Assembly: GCF_000283155.1 (NCBI RefSeq)
Contig: NW_004454177.1
Location: 6,525,060-6,589,059 of the forward strand
Reading direction: 5' to 3'
Origin: Ceratotherium simum simum
Lineage: Eukaryota; Chordata; Mammalia; Perissodactyla; Rhinocerotidae
Length of the DNA stretch: 64,000 nt
The translations under genes and the position numbers were made by a program. Position 1 is the stretch's first letter; every line of letters begins with the position of its first letter. Of this stretch, positions 1-22,270 are shown piece after piece. Below the pieces are notes generated by a model, which searched no databases, had not been told where the DNA came from, and worked only from the letters and a program-made list of their open reading frames with translations.

Positions 1-3000
1 AAAAAAAAAAGTATGACCAAGATAAAGAAAGACATTTCAAAATGATAAAATGGCCAATTAATCAAGAATACAATCATAAATGTATATATATATCTAACAA
101 CACAGCTTCAAAATATAAGAAGTAAAAATTGACAGAATTAAAAAGAAAAGGAGAAAAATCTATAATCATAGAGATTTTAACATCACCCCTTCAGCAACTG
201 ATATAACTAAATATTTTAAAATTAAAAAAATACAGAACAATGTTCCTTGATAAACATAGACACAAAAATCCTTAAAAAATATTAGCAAGTCAAATCCAGC
301 AATATATAAAAACAATGATATAACTTGTCCAAGTTGGGTTTATTCCAAGAACGAAGAATTGGTTTAACATTTGAAAATAAATCAATGTAATTCACCATCT
401 TAACAGAATAAAGGAGAAAAAACATTTGATAATTTTAATAGATGCAGAAAAACCATTTGACAAAACTAAGCTTCCATTCACGTAAAGAACTCTAAAAAAA
501 TTAAAAATAGAAGAGAACTTCCTCAATTTGATAAAGGGCATCTACAAAAAAACTTAGAGCTATCATTAAACAATGGTAAAATACCAAACACTTTCCCCTA
601 AGAGCAGGAAGAAGACAAAGATGTCCATTCTACCACTTCAATTCAACATTGTACTGGAGGTTCTAGCCAGTGCAATAATATTTACAAGAAATAAAAGGCT
701 TAAGGAAGAAATAAAACCGTATATTCACAGATACCATGATTGTTTATGTAGAAAAACTTAAGGAATCGATAAAACAAATAATACACTAATATGCAAATTT
801 AGCAAAGTAGCAGGTACAAGGTTAATATACAAAAATAAATAGTATTTTTACATACTAGCAGTAAACAATTGGAAAATTTAAAAAATTTTTAACTCTATTT
901 ATAATAGTGTCAAAGAACATAAAATACTTAGGAATAAATTTCTCTAGAAATTTAAAGAAAGATGTGTAAGACCTGTATACTGAAAATTATAAAATGTTGC
1001 TAAGATAAATTAAAGACCTAAATAAACAGAAAGACATATCTTTATTACGGATTGGAGGACTCAGTATTATTAAGATGTCAGTTTCTCTCAAGCTGATCTA
1101 TAGATTCAAGGCAACTGTGTTCTTACCAGTTTTGTTTTTGTTTTTGCAGAAACTGGTAGGCAGCTTTTCAAATATATATGAAGATGCAAAGGACCTACAA
1201 TATCCAAAGCAATCTTGAAAATAAAAGTAGAAGACCATGCATTATCTGACTTCATGACCTACTATAAAGCTATAATAATCACAACAGGGTGATCCGGCAT
1301 AAAGAGAGATAAATACATCAATGCAATAGAATAGTACTCAGAAATAGACCCACTATTTATACAAATGACTCATACTGTCATTTGGTTTTTGGCAAAGGTG
1401 TCGAGCAACCCAATGGGGAAAGGAAAGCCTTTTCAACAAATGGTGCTGAAACAAGTGGATATCCACACGGGAAAAAACAAACCTCAACCCCTACTTCTAA
1501 CCATACACAAAAATTAATTTGAGCAGATCACAGACATAAATATAAAAGCTAAAATGAAAAACCTTCCATAAGAAAACAGAGGAGAACATCTTTGCTACTT
1601 CAGGGTAGGCAAAGGTTTCTTAGGACAGAGAATGCAATAACTACAAAAGGAAATTTGATAAATTAGACATCATTGAAATTAAAATTTCTGTTTATCAGAA
1701 GATGCAATTAAAAAATGAATAGCTAAGAGAGAGTGAGAAAAATTTCACACAACATATAACTGACAAAGAACTTTTATTTGGAATACGTAAAAAACTTCTA
1801 CTACATAATAATAGAAAGCCAAAACTCAATCCCCAAAAAAGGAGGGAGGCCAAAAATTTGACTGGACACTTCACAAAAAAAGATATATGAATGGCCAATA
1901 AGCACATGGAAAAAGTGATCAACATCATTAGTCATTAGGGAAACGCAAATTAAAACCACAATGAAATACCACTGCACAACCACTTGAATGGCAAGGATAC
2001 GAAGCAACCAAAACTCATACATTGTTGGTAGTGTGTAAAGTAATATATCCACTTTGGAAATATGCCCAGCCATTTCTTTTTTTTTCCATAATTTTATTTA
2101 TTTATTTTTCCCCCCAAAGCCCCAGTAGATAGTTGTATGTCATAGCTGCACATCCTTCTAGTTGCTGTATGTGGGACGCGGCCTCAGCATGGCCAGAGAA
2201 GCGGTGCGTCGGCGCGCCCCCGGGATCCGAACCCGGGCCGCCAGCAGCGGAGCACGCGCACTTAACCGCCAAGCCACGGGGCCGGCCCTGCCCAGCCATT
2301 TCTTATAAAACTAAATATATACCTACACTACAATCCAGCAATTCTACTCCTAGGAATTTACCCAAGAGAAATACAAGTCTATGTTCACACAAAGACTTGC
2401 ACCTGAATACTCATGGCAGCTTTACTCCTAATAGTCAAAATCTGGAAACCACTACATGCCCATCAACAGGAAAATGGATAAACAAACTGTGGTATATTAA
2501 CAAAAGGAATACTACTCAACAATAAAAAGAGACAACATTCATGATTATCAAAAGCATTATGCTGAATGAAAGAAGTCTTACAGAAAAGAGTACATATTGT
2601 ATGATTTCATTCATGTTGACATTCTAGAACATGCAAAATTAGTCTATTGTGAAAAAATCAGAACAGTGGTTGCCTCTGGGAGTGTGAGGACAAGGACTGA
2701 CTGGAAAGGTGCGCAAGGAGACTATGTTGTTTAATGGTAGTATTCTCCATATCTTGATGGGGTTCAAATTACACAGGTATATACACTGTCAAAACTCACT
2801 GACGCTACACTTAAGATTTACGTATTTAACTGCATATACACTTTATTACCACAAAAAAGGAAACGCAAATACTATTAAAGTCTAATTAACAATATACATG
2901 TTAATGAGTTTAGAGGTGAAGTTAGTAATGACTACAACTTACTCTAATATGAATAAAAAAATAAGATGGATTGATGAGTGGATAGAGGGATGGATAGATG

Positions 3001-3130
3001 GAGAGAGATTGCTAAAACAAATTTAGCAGAATGCTAATTGCTGAATCTAGATGGTGAGTGTTAATGTACAATACTTGCAGCTTCTCTGAATTTTGAAAAT
3101 TTTCATAATAAAATATTGGGGGAAACATAA
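1..3130 (+). mobile_element. L1 LINE remnant (3' part), interrupted by an ERE
   Basis: A-rich sequence with hallmarks of the L1 ORF2 3' half, such as ATAGATGCAGAAAAACCATT (441 on) and GGAATACTACTCAAC (2506 on). Many stops and indels make it non-coding. Its 5' part is outside the window, and the ERE at 2079-2288 splits it. The right end is approximate. Confidence 0.8.
2079..2288 (-). mobile_element. ERE SINE, full length, nested in L1
   Basis: tRNA-derived SINE with its GGGCCGGCCC head at the right and its A/T tail at the left. It is flanked by a perfect 16-bp duplication, TGCCCAGCCATTTCTT (2063-2078 and 2289-2304). Confidence 0.93.
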
Positions 3131-3904
3131 ATCCAATAATTTAATTCCCCTGCCTAAAAATCCCTGTTGGTTACACTCAACAATTACCAATGGCCTTTAT
3201 TCAGACCTGGTTCTCATTCACTTCTCTGTAGTTTCTGACACTGTTAACTATCTTCTCTTTTGAAACCCTATACTACTATTCGAAACTGTTTCTCTTTTAC
3301 TCTGATTATTCTTTTTGCTTTCTCTTCCTCTTTCTACTCTCAAACTGTAGCTGTACCTCAGGCTTCAGAACTGAGCCCTAGTCTATATTTTTTCCCACAG
3401 AAAACTTACTTCCGTCGTTTTAACTATCATCCATTTGCAATCAACTCCAAATCAAGACATAGCATCTCTTTTATATTCCAGTCTCCCATTTCCGACTGCC
3501 TACTCAGTATTTTAACTTGCACATCCCATAATCATCAAATTTACTATTTTACCCTCAAAATTTAGAACTGGAATTCCACTTCCCAATTACTGTCCATGGT
3601 GGAACATAGTTACCCAGTCAGAACAGTGAAGTTATTTTTGACTTCTCTCTCTGTCTTAATCCTTAAAATCATCAGACACCAATTCCTCCTGAATCATTCC
3701 ACCACTGTTAGTCTTATAATGATTCTTATAAACTCACTTTATTCTAAGAGCTTACTGCTGATGTCCCAGCCTCTATCTCTCCCCATAATTCATCCTGCAT
3801 ATTTCTAAAACATCTCTAATTATGCATCCCCTATTAATGTAACTTCTATGATTTCCCATATCTAAAAGACACTATATTACATACCGAGCAGAAAAAGTTA
3901 AACA

Positions 3905-4445
3905 AGATGTGTGACACCTGCTGTGGAGGCAAATCTCCAAAGATGGATCCCTCCCAATGAACCACGCCTCCTGCTGTTCACATTCTTCATAGTCCTCTCC
4001 AACACTAAAGCTGGGCTGGCCCTGTGACTCATTTTAACCAATGGAATGCCATAGTAGCACTGTGCCAGTTCCATGTCTATGCCTTAAGAAAGCCTGGAAA
4101 CTTTCACTTTTGCACTCTTAGGAGCTCTGAGCCACCAAGTAAGAAATCTGGCTCCTCTGCTGAAAAGACCACCTGGAGAGGAAAAAGCCCTGAGACAACA
4201 TGGAGAGAGCATGACACAGGCCTAGACATCCAAGGCCAACTGGGCCCAGCCTTCCAGGTGTCCTTGCCAGGGTGCCAGAAATATGAATGAAGCCACTGGA
4301 TGTTCCAGCCCAGGCTGCCATCTGACTGCAGCTACAGAAATGATTCCAAAGGAGACTAGCAGAGCTGTCCATCTGAGACTCAGTCAACCCAAAGAACTGT
4401 GAGAAATAATAAATTATTGCTGTTTTAAGACACTAAGTTTTACAG
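3905..4445 (+). mobile_element. MaLR (MLT1-like) LTR, diverged
   Basis: The 3' part has the MaLR ending pattern (AACTGTGAGAAATAATAAAT, then GCTGTTTTAAGACACTAAGT). It is interrupted or truncated by the ERE that follows. Old endogenous-retrovirus-like LTR, non-coding. Confidence 0.55.
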
Positions 4446-4446
4446 T

Positions 4447-4663
4447 TTTTTTTTTTTTTAAAGATTTTATTTATTTATTTATTTTCCCCCCAAAGCCCCA
4501 GTAGATAGTTGTATGTCATAGCTGCACATCCTTCTAGTTGCTGTATGGGGGACGCGGCCTCAGCATGGCCAGAGAAGCAGTGCCTCGGTGCGCGCCCAGG
4601 ATCTGAACCCGGGCCGCCAGCAGCGGAGCGTGCGCACTTAACCGCTAAGCCACAGGGCCGGCC
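4447..4663 (-). mobile_element. ERE SINE
   Basis: Same family and orientation as the copy at 2079. Left poly-T/TTTA tail, right head GGGCCGGCCC. Flanks ACAGT.TTTT suggest a degraded target duplication. Confidence 0.9.
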
Positions 4664-6008
4664 CGACAGTGTTTTATTTTACATAGCGATAGATAATCAA
4701 AATATTTGCCCTCAAGAAGCTAACTATATAATGCGGGAAGCAGTCAAGTAAAAAAAAAAAAGACCATCAGAGGTAAGTGTTACGACAGAGGTATACACAC
4801 TATGCTAGGTGAGTACGCAGGAGGGTCATCTAAATTAAATGGTCAGGGTGTGTGAAGGGGGGAAGAAGGGGAGTATCTGGGAAGGCTTTCTAAAGTAGAT
4901 GATACATGCTGAGTTTTCAGTGAGTTCAGGATATTACATGCAGTAGTTAGGTATAAACCAGCATGGTGGCTTGGGGTAGGGGTAAAGATACAGCTAGGGA
5001 CATAAGCAGGGACTAGATAATTGAGGGCCCCTTATACTAAGCTAAAGAGTTTAAACTTTACCCTAAAAACTACATAGAACTATGAAGGATTTTAAGCAGA
5101 GAAATGATATTATCAGATTTGTAGCTGAGAAAGATTTCTATGGTAGCAGTGTACTAGACAAATGGGAAGGGAGGCAAACCGGAGGCAAAGAAAGTTTAGT
5201 AGCCTACCTCAGAAATCTGGGAGAACTGATGAGAACCTAAACTAAGACAGTGGCAGAGTGAATGGAGAGAAAGGGATAAATAAGAATCTACAGAACTTGG
5301 TAAAAGTAGATGTGGTGGAGAGGGGCTAAGAGAGAGGAATTTAGAATGACTCCCAGTTATTCGGCTTAGGCACTGGGGGAGAGAGTGGTGCCACTTATGG
5401 AGCAGTGGTAGAAGCAAGAGGGAATGGGATTCACACAGAGGAGAAAGTTTAGACTCAGATACAAGGATAGGAAGAAAGGATGGATGCATCTGCTGATGGT
5501 TAGGAAACTGAAGGAAGTTTTACTTGATGTCCTCTATTTTTTCAGCAAAATAAGAGGCGAGATCATCTGCTAAGACTAAGGGGAGAAATGGTGGAGACAG
5601 AAAGTTTAGAAAGAGAAGTAAAAGCTTAGGACAGCCCTCAGAGGGAGCAGGAGCCCTGAGGATCCAGGTGATGTTGGAAGTCATAAATTTATTCTGGCCC
5701 CAAGACACACAGCTGTAGATTTTCCGCAGTAGCACTCAGCAGCCCAGGCATAAGAAGAATAGGGAGGTCATATGGCTGCAAACACCAGCATGGAAGCCTC
5801 ATCTTTCTAATGCCAGCAACAATCTTGAAGGATGCAAGCTGGGAAGCAGAAAGTATCCTCACAAAAGCAAGACAACGTCCATGACAAAGCAGCCAGGTGT
5901 CCAAGGGGAAAAAAATCAAATACATGACTAAACTGAATATTTGGTCTTTTGTGGCGTCAATTCAGGATGTCCTCTTTAAAACACATAGTGACTACCTCCA
6001 AATAGTAC

Positions 6009-6342
6009 AGTCAGCCCTCTGTATCCACGGTTCTGCTTCTGCAGGTTCAACCAACCCCACAGACCAAAAGGCCTACGATGGTTGTGTCTGTACTGAATGT
6101 GTACAGACTCTGTCTTGTCATCATTCCCTAAACAATACAGCATAACAACTATTTACATAGTATTTACATAGTTTTAGGTATTATAAGTAATCTAAAGATG
6201 ATTTAAAGTACACGAGAGGATGTGCATAGGTTATTTATACACAAATACTATGCCATTTTATATCAGGGACTTGAGCATCTGTGTATTTTGGTATCCACAA
6301 GGGTACTGAAACCAATCCCCCACGGATACCAAGGGAGGACTG
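6009..6342 (+). mobile_element. MER2-like Tigger DNA transposon remnant
   Basis: Terminal inverted repeats CAGTCAGCCCTC and GAGGGCTGACTG-like (right end CCAAGGGAGGACTG) between TA dinucleotides. Internal text includes GGTATCCACAAGGGTACTG, typical of MER2. Confidence 0.75.
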
Positions 6343-6879
6343 TAGAAAGCACTTAGCAGATTTCTATTAAGTGTATGCAATGTGAAATTCTCTTAATTTT
6401 CTACCCAGTGATTCAACAAATACTTGTCAAATAATTACCAGATACATAGCACTGAACTAAGTGTTAGTGTTGTAAAAGAACACAAAAGAATAGAAAATTT
6501 TTAGAAAATACATATACACAGAGAGCGAGTCTCGTCTTTTCCTCAAGAGGCTTACAACATAAATGGTCAGCCAAGACATACACAGCTGGAAAAAAATGTA
6601 GAGTATAATATAAAAATAAGTGCTAAATGGGAAGAATGCTGTACAAGTATTCTGAGGGAGAAATTAGTTCAGGAAGAAATGGCTGAGGAAGATTTCACAA
6701 AGGAGGTAGAATTGAAGTTGAAACTTGTAAGAGGAGTAAAATGGATAAGACATCTTATAAAAGAACCCCATTATTTCCCAAGCCAGAAATATGGGAGTTA
6801 CTCTAACTCTGCCCTGCCCACCTACCAGTGCTGCCTCTAATATCTTACACACACGTTCATTTCTCCCCATGGATGCCAC

Positions 6880-7870
6880 TTTAGTTTTGCTCACCATTAT
6901 TCTAACGCAGGCTCTGACAGGTAAGTCTCCTAACTGGTCCTCTACACTACTCCAATCCATTTTCCAACTGCCAAAGTCATCTACCTAATGCAGATCTCAT
7001 CCTTTGATACTGCCCTCCCTTAAAATCCTTCAGTATCTCTCACTATCAAAGAATAAACCCAAACTCCTTAACGCAGTAAATGAGCCTTTTGTGATCTGGC
7101 TTCTGACTACGTCACTAGCCTCATTCCTCTCCACCTCACATCTCAGTTGCTATTCTCTCTCCTCTGTAGCCTGCCTGCAATGGCTTTCTCCCTATTCTTT
7201 GCCTGGCTAATTCCTCCCTATATCTATTCTGACTCCTGCAACTTTTTCTTTGCAAGTTTAAAACCAAGAGAAAAGTTAATAGAATGTACAATGAACATAT
7301 GCCCTTCATCTAGATCCACCAGTTATTACACTTTTTCATCACATCTACCTCTCTGAACCATCCGAAAGTTACAGACATCATGACACTTAACCCCTAAAAC
7401 TTCAGCAACTCTCTCTTAAGAACAAAAACAACCTTATACATAATCACACAATACCATAATCACATCCAAAATATTTAACGTAGATACAGTATTTCCTAAT
7501 ATGTATTCCATATTCGAATTTTCCCAATTATTCCAAAATATCCTTTATAGTTTGTTTAACCCAAGAGCAAACCAAGGATCATGCATTGTGCTTGGTGGTC
7601 ACGTTCCCCCTTATCTTTTAGGACTCAATTCTGGAATCATTTCCTCTGTGAAGCCCTCTCTGACTCCCCCTACCCAGTCTGGGATACATGCCTCTTCTAT
7701 ATGTTTTCATACCACCACTATCACGGTATCACTATGCTATTTTGTAATTATGTGTTTATTTATCTACCTCCCCTATTAAACAATAAGCTCCTTGAGGAAT
7801 TTTTATTTTCCAGACCCCTATTGTCTGGCTTATCATAGATACTCAATACGTGTTGGTGAATGAAGGAAAG
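6880..7870 (-). mobile_element. L2 LINE remnant, split by an L1 fragment
   Basis: Reverse-strand L2 3' end text flanks the L1-like piece at about 7240-7615, with the standard ending (AAGCTCCTTGAGGAATTTTT, then GATACTCAATACGTGTTGG). Edges approximate. Confidence 0.55.
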
Positions 7871-7896
7871 AAAGAGCTATGAACCAGAAATATGAC

Positions 7897-8282
7897 TGTT
7901 ATGGACTGAACTGTGTCCCCTCAAAACTCGTATGTTGAAACCCTAACCCTCAGTGTGACTATATTTCGGAGATAGGACCTATAAGGGGGTTCATTAAAGT
8001 TAAATGAGGTCATAAAGATGGGACTCTAACCCAATAGGTGTCCTTACAGGAAGAGGAGAGACACCCAGGAGTGTGCATGCAGAGGAAAGGCCATGTGAGG
8101 CAGCAAGAAGGCAATTATGTATGCATGCCAGGAAGAGGCCTCACCAGAAACCAACCCTGCATGTGTCTTGATCTTGGACTTCTAGCCTCTAGAACGATGA
8201 GAAAATAAATTTCTGTTGTTTAAGCCACTGATATTCTGTTAAGCCTGTGATATTGTTATAGCAGCCCAAGCATATTAATACA
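7897..8282 (+). mobile_element. MLT1A solo LTR, complete
   Basis: Begins TGTTATGGACTGAACTGTGT and ends AGCATATTAATACA, with AATAAATTTCTGTTGTTTAA before the end. A 5-bp duplication ATGAC (7892-7896 and 8283-8287) flanks it. No internal region. Confidence 0.85.
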
Positions 8283-9595
8283 ATGACCAAAATCTTCATG
8301 TCCACAGTTCCTATGAATAACGGAAGCTAAACAAAACCTATACCACTGCTAGAACAAAGATACACACAGTAGACTTCTTCCTCCCACTTCTGGAAAAATT
8401 TAACAGAATCCCACAGTTAACAGAAAGAATGACAGAAAGCATCATTCTGACACTCATGACATACATAAAAAAACCAATCGGATCTTCAAGAATACAAGGA
8501 GCAAATTGTTAGTATCAATCACCATTCGTAGCTATCCAACCAGATGGTAAAGAAGATAGAGATACATAGAGTGTAAAGAGCGCAGATCAAAAGGAAATCT
8601 TTCATGGAGCTTAGAATAACATTACAGACTCACCTGCTCAACTTCTGCTCTTTAAGATATCTGCTGCTAAGTTGCTTACACACACATGTCTATGCTTCCT
8701 CTTCCCCACACCGATTGTGAAGATGATGGCAGAGGCCACTGTTGAGTGGTGGTGTAGCTGTCTTGATTGCTAACAATGCCTGGTACAGTGTTCTGCTCCT
8801 ACTACACTCTTCTTCACTGCGGGCATATGGATCACGGTGGACAACTGACTCATCTTCTAATCACTATCATGAGATTCTCAACAAAATAAGTGACTGGTCT
8901 TTAGGCCCTTCCTCAAACATTCTTTCTTACGTTGACCTTTCACAGTTATCATCTGTCATACTTGCAAAATAATTCAGCAAATGAGCTTGCTACTTTTCAC
9001 TTAGTTCTCTGACACAACAGCAAGCCAAGATTTTCCTGATGAATAAAAATGAATTTTAGTAGAACTTAAATAAAATTATCACAGTATTCACAGCTATTCT
9101 GATTTCCAAATAGGTCATATTAAGAAATTTGGAAACTTGAAAATCTGAACAAATTCTATGCCCACCTGGGTCTTGCTGCAGTACCCAGAAGAGGACACAG
9201 ATCCACTAAATTATTCTTTCCAAACAGCTTACAATGTTCCTGTTTGAATTCGCTTTGGTGCTGAATAGAATAAATATAATCAAAGTATTCTCATAGCCTG
9301 AACTGGTAAAACATCAGATAAAGCAAGCAAAATAGCTGTTAGATCAAAATCTTGATCATACTTGGGACCCAACACTTAGCTGCTATTATTTTAAGGTATT
9401 AATGAATCTCTAAAACTCTTTTAATTAAATCTAATACCGGGTGCTGAAAAAGCTAAAATCACTGGAGGATTTTTATTTGTGTGCTTGTTTTTCAAATAAA
9501 AAATTAGACCAAAAGAAAAGAAACCAGAAACACAAACAGGACCGGCCCTTATGCACAAACATACACAGGGTTTTTGTTCTTAACAGCATCATTTA

Positions 9596-20217
<10,622 letters not shown>

Positions 20218-21567
20218 TCAATTAGGAGTCACTATATTCATATAAATATCTAGCAGTCTGTGTAAAGCTTTGATTTTCACTTTTGGCAGAAATGCAGTTA
20301 TTTAAAACAGTGGAATCTGGTCTGTGAGATCTTCCAAATGGTCCACATACCTACCTTGCCTAATATCATTTATAAAGAATGTATTTTTTGGCCTAGTATC
20401 AATAATATCTTATGTTTTTAAATCATTTTATGGCTGTTACATTAAAAGCATTCCCCATTAATGGAAAGTTTTTTGGAGGTGTCTGCGTGTGAGAGAAAAA
20501 GCAGTATTACACTGAGCAATCCAAGTATCTATTACTCTGTCAGTATGTTCCCCACAGTTGGGAAAAGTCTGATAACCAGTGACTGAGCAAAGTAAAGACT
20601 CCTCACAGTTACTACAGGGGTGCAAAGAGTATGAGAATTTGGGTTATTCTAGCATGAAAATGAGAAGCTGAAAAACAGGGTAATCCAAGTAAGGGAACCG
20701 GGACAGACACCTTTCTTAGATCAAAAGGTCATTCTTTATGCTGTAAGACAAACTCATGGCCCTCTACGGTGAAGAGAAAGGGGAAAAAAGAATATTTGAA
20801 GGAGAAAGGCGCAACATAGGGTTGGTTTAAATTGTTGTTTTAATTTTAATAGTATCACAGTTATACTCCTGCACCTTGAAGAGCGCAGAGGGCAGGGATG
20901 GAGGCTAGGCTGTGTCAACACTTCAGTCACAGGCCAGAGACCCTCTGTGCCTCAGTCTCCTCCAGGATACAACGCTCCGAGGAGAAAATGGGCCCCAAAC
21001 CGCCATGACTGCTCCCTCAGGTGCAAACATCCTGCCCCAACAGAGCCCGGGTCGGGAGTCGCTGGTGCCCGGTGCACGAAAGCACAGAGCACGGGTCATA
21101 CATGCAACTCTAAGGGAGAGCGGGGCAGGTCCATCTAGCTGGAGGCTGCAACAGAGGGCAGGAAGTCGAATGTGCCAAGAGAATCCCCGCACTGCACCCC
21201 GGCGTCGACCACCAGCGAGGCGGCGACGCTGGGAGCGACGGGTCCTCGGGGGAGAACGGGGCACGGCCGCGAATGGACAATGGGGGGAAGCAGCGCCGGT
21301 GGCCACGGCCGCCCTCAACAGGGGACTAGCGGAGCGGGCCGCTTCCTCCAGCCAGAACCCCCTCGCACCTTCCTCTCGGCCCCCCAATTCCGGTGCCAGC
21401 CCCCGTCCCACTTCTAGGCCAGGACCCCCCGCTCCCATCCCCACAGCACCCTCCACGCCCCCCACCTCGACCCCGTCCCCGCGCGTCGCAGCCCCCGGCC
21501 CGCGCCGCCCAGCACACCCCTCCCGCGCCGCGCCCCCGGGAGGGAAGGGGGGAGGGACGGGACGCAC

Positions 21568-21700
21568 CTGAGCGGGCGGAGCGGGGGGAGGGGGCGGCCG
21601 AGCCTGGGGGAGGGGTCGAGCGCCGGCCCGCGCGCGACACCTCCCACTTCCGGCGGCACGAGCGGAGGGGGAGAGGCTCGGCCGGGAGAGGAGAGGCCGC
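21568..21700 (-). other. RNF214: RNF214 non-coding exon 1 (approximate 5' end)
   Basis: On the minus strand a strong splice donor (CAG|GTGCGT) ends an exon at 21568 in the CpG island, upstream of the coding exon at 19907-20022. An ETS-type motif (ACTTCCGG, 21646-21653) sits where a TATA-less promoter would start transcription. The low end is set by the splice site, and the high end is a guess. Confidence 0.55.
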
Positions 21701-21723
21701 GGTGGCACCGGCCGCCCGCGACG

Positions 21724-21737
21724 GCGCCCTCTGGCGG
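21724..21737 (+). promoter_or_regulatory. CTCF-like site in the divergent promoter
   Basis: GCGCCCTCTGGCGG differs by one base from the common CTCF core form GCGCCCTCTGGTGG. It lies between the two presumed start-site zones. This is motif recognition only. Confidence 0.5.
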
Positions 21738-22161
21738 CCAGAGCTGGCACCGTCGAGGGGACGCGGGCGCGGCGGAAGCCCCCTAAGATACAAGTGGACT
21801 CTCCGGGGACGCAGGGAAGAAAGGAGATGTGACCGCGAGAAGGAAGGAGACCTGGTGGAGGGAGGAGCTCCTCTAGGAAGGTTACAGAGAGAGTCGGGGC
21901 CATGGCGGTCAGAGGGAGAAGAAGAACGAGGTGTTTTTAAAGGTCGCAACCGAGATGCCCTCTCCAGAGGACGCCATGAAGAAGACGGTCCCTGGGGAGG
22001 GCTCCTTTAGAAGATGCCCCGAGAACTCGGGGCGCTGGGGCCCCACGAGGAAAGACCACCACACCCGCACGCTCCTCTCCCGGCGGAGGATGCCCGGGGG
22101 AGCCGGCCCCCTAGCGCCGGTTGCTCCCGGCCCGTCGTGTCGGCCAGGGGACCCGCCGCTG

Positions 22162-22187
22162 ATTGGCTGCGCCGCCGGGCGGAAGTG
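22162..22187 (+). promoter_or_regulatory. PCSK7: CCAAT box and ETS motif upstream of PCSK7 exon 1
   Basis: ATTGG (CCAAT on the other strand) at 22162-22166 is followed 13 bp later by CGGAAGTG at 22180-22187. Both lie within about 110 bp of the exon 1 donor at 22271. This is a common layout for housekeeping TATA-less promoters. Confidence 0.5.
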
Positions 22188-22189
22188 AT

Positions 22190-22270
22190 GCTACTGTCAC
22201 TGGCTCCTGGGGCTCCCGGGAAGCCGCGAGTTTCCGCAGGGAGGCGGCGGCAGCAGCTGCGGCCGGGCCG
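22190..22270 (+). other. PCSK7: PCSK7 non-coding exon 1 (approximate 5' end)
   Basis: A consensus donor (GCCG|GTGAGT) ends at 22270 in the CpG island on the plus strand. The nearest downstream coding exon has its acceptor at 24110. The 5' end is estimated. A further small non-coding exon in 22271-24110 cannot be excluded. Confidence 0.6.

Noticed and set aside
2133..2525. Recurrent peptide [12 protein letters not shown] and its relatives in several open frames (2133, 4509, 41273 and others)
   Set aside because: These are translations of the ERE SINE body, not a protein family.
8600..8980. Possible further RNF214 exon in unique-looking sequence
   Set aside because: No minus-strand frame continues the coiled-coil protein and no paired splice sites fit the needed phase.
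20923..21903. 326-codon open frame on the minus strand, and others of 205-219 codons in the CpG island
   Set aside because: Pro/Arg/Gly/Ala-rich, overlapping in several frames of both strands in very high G+C DNA, and crossing RNF214 exon 1 and its donor. No domain resemblance.
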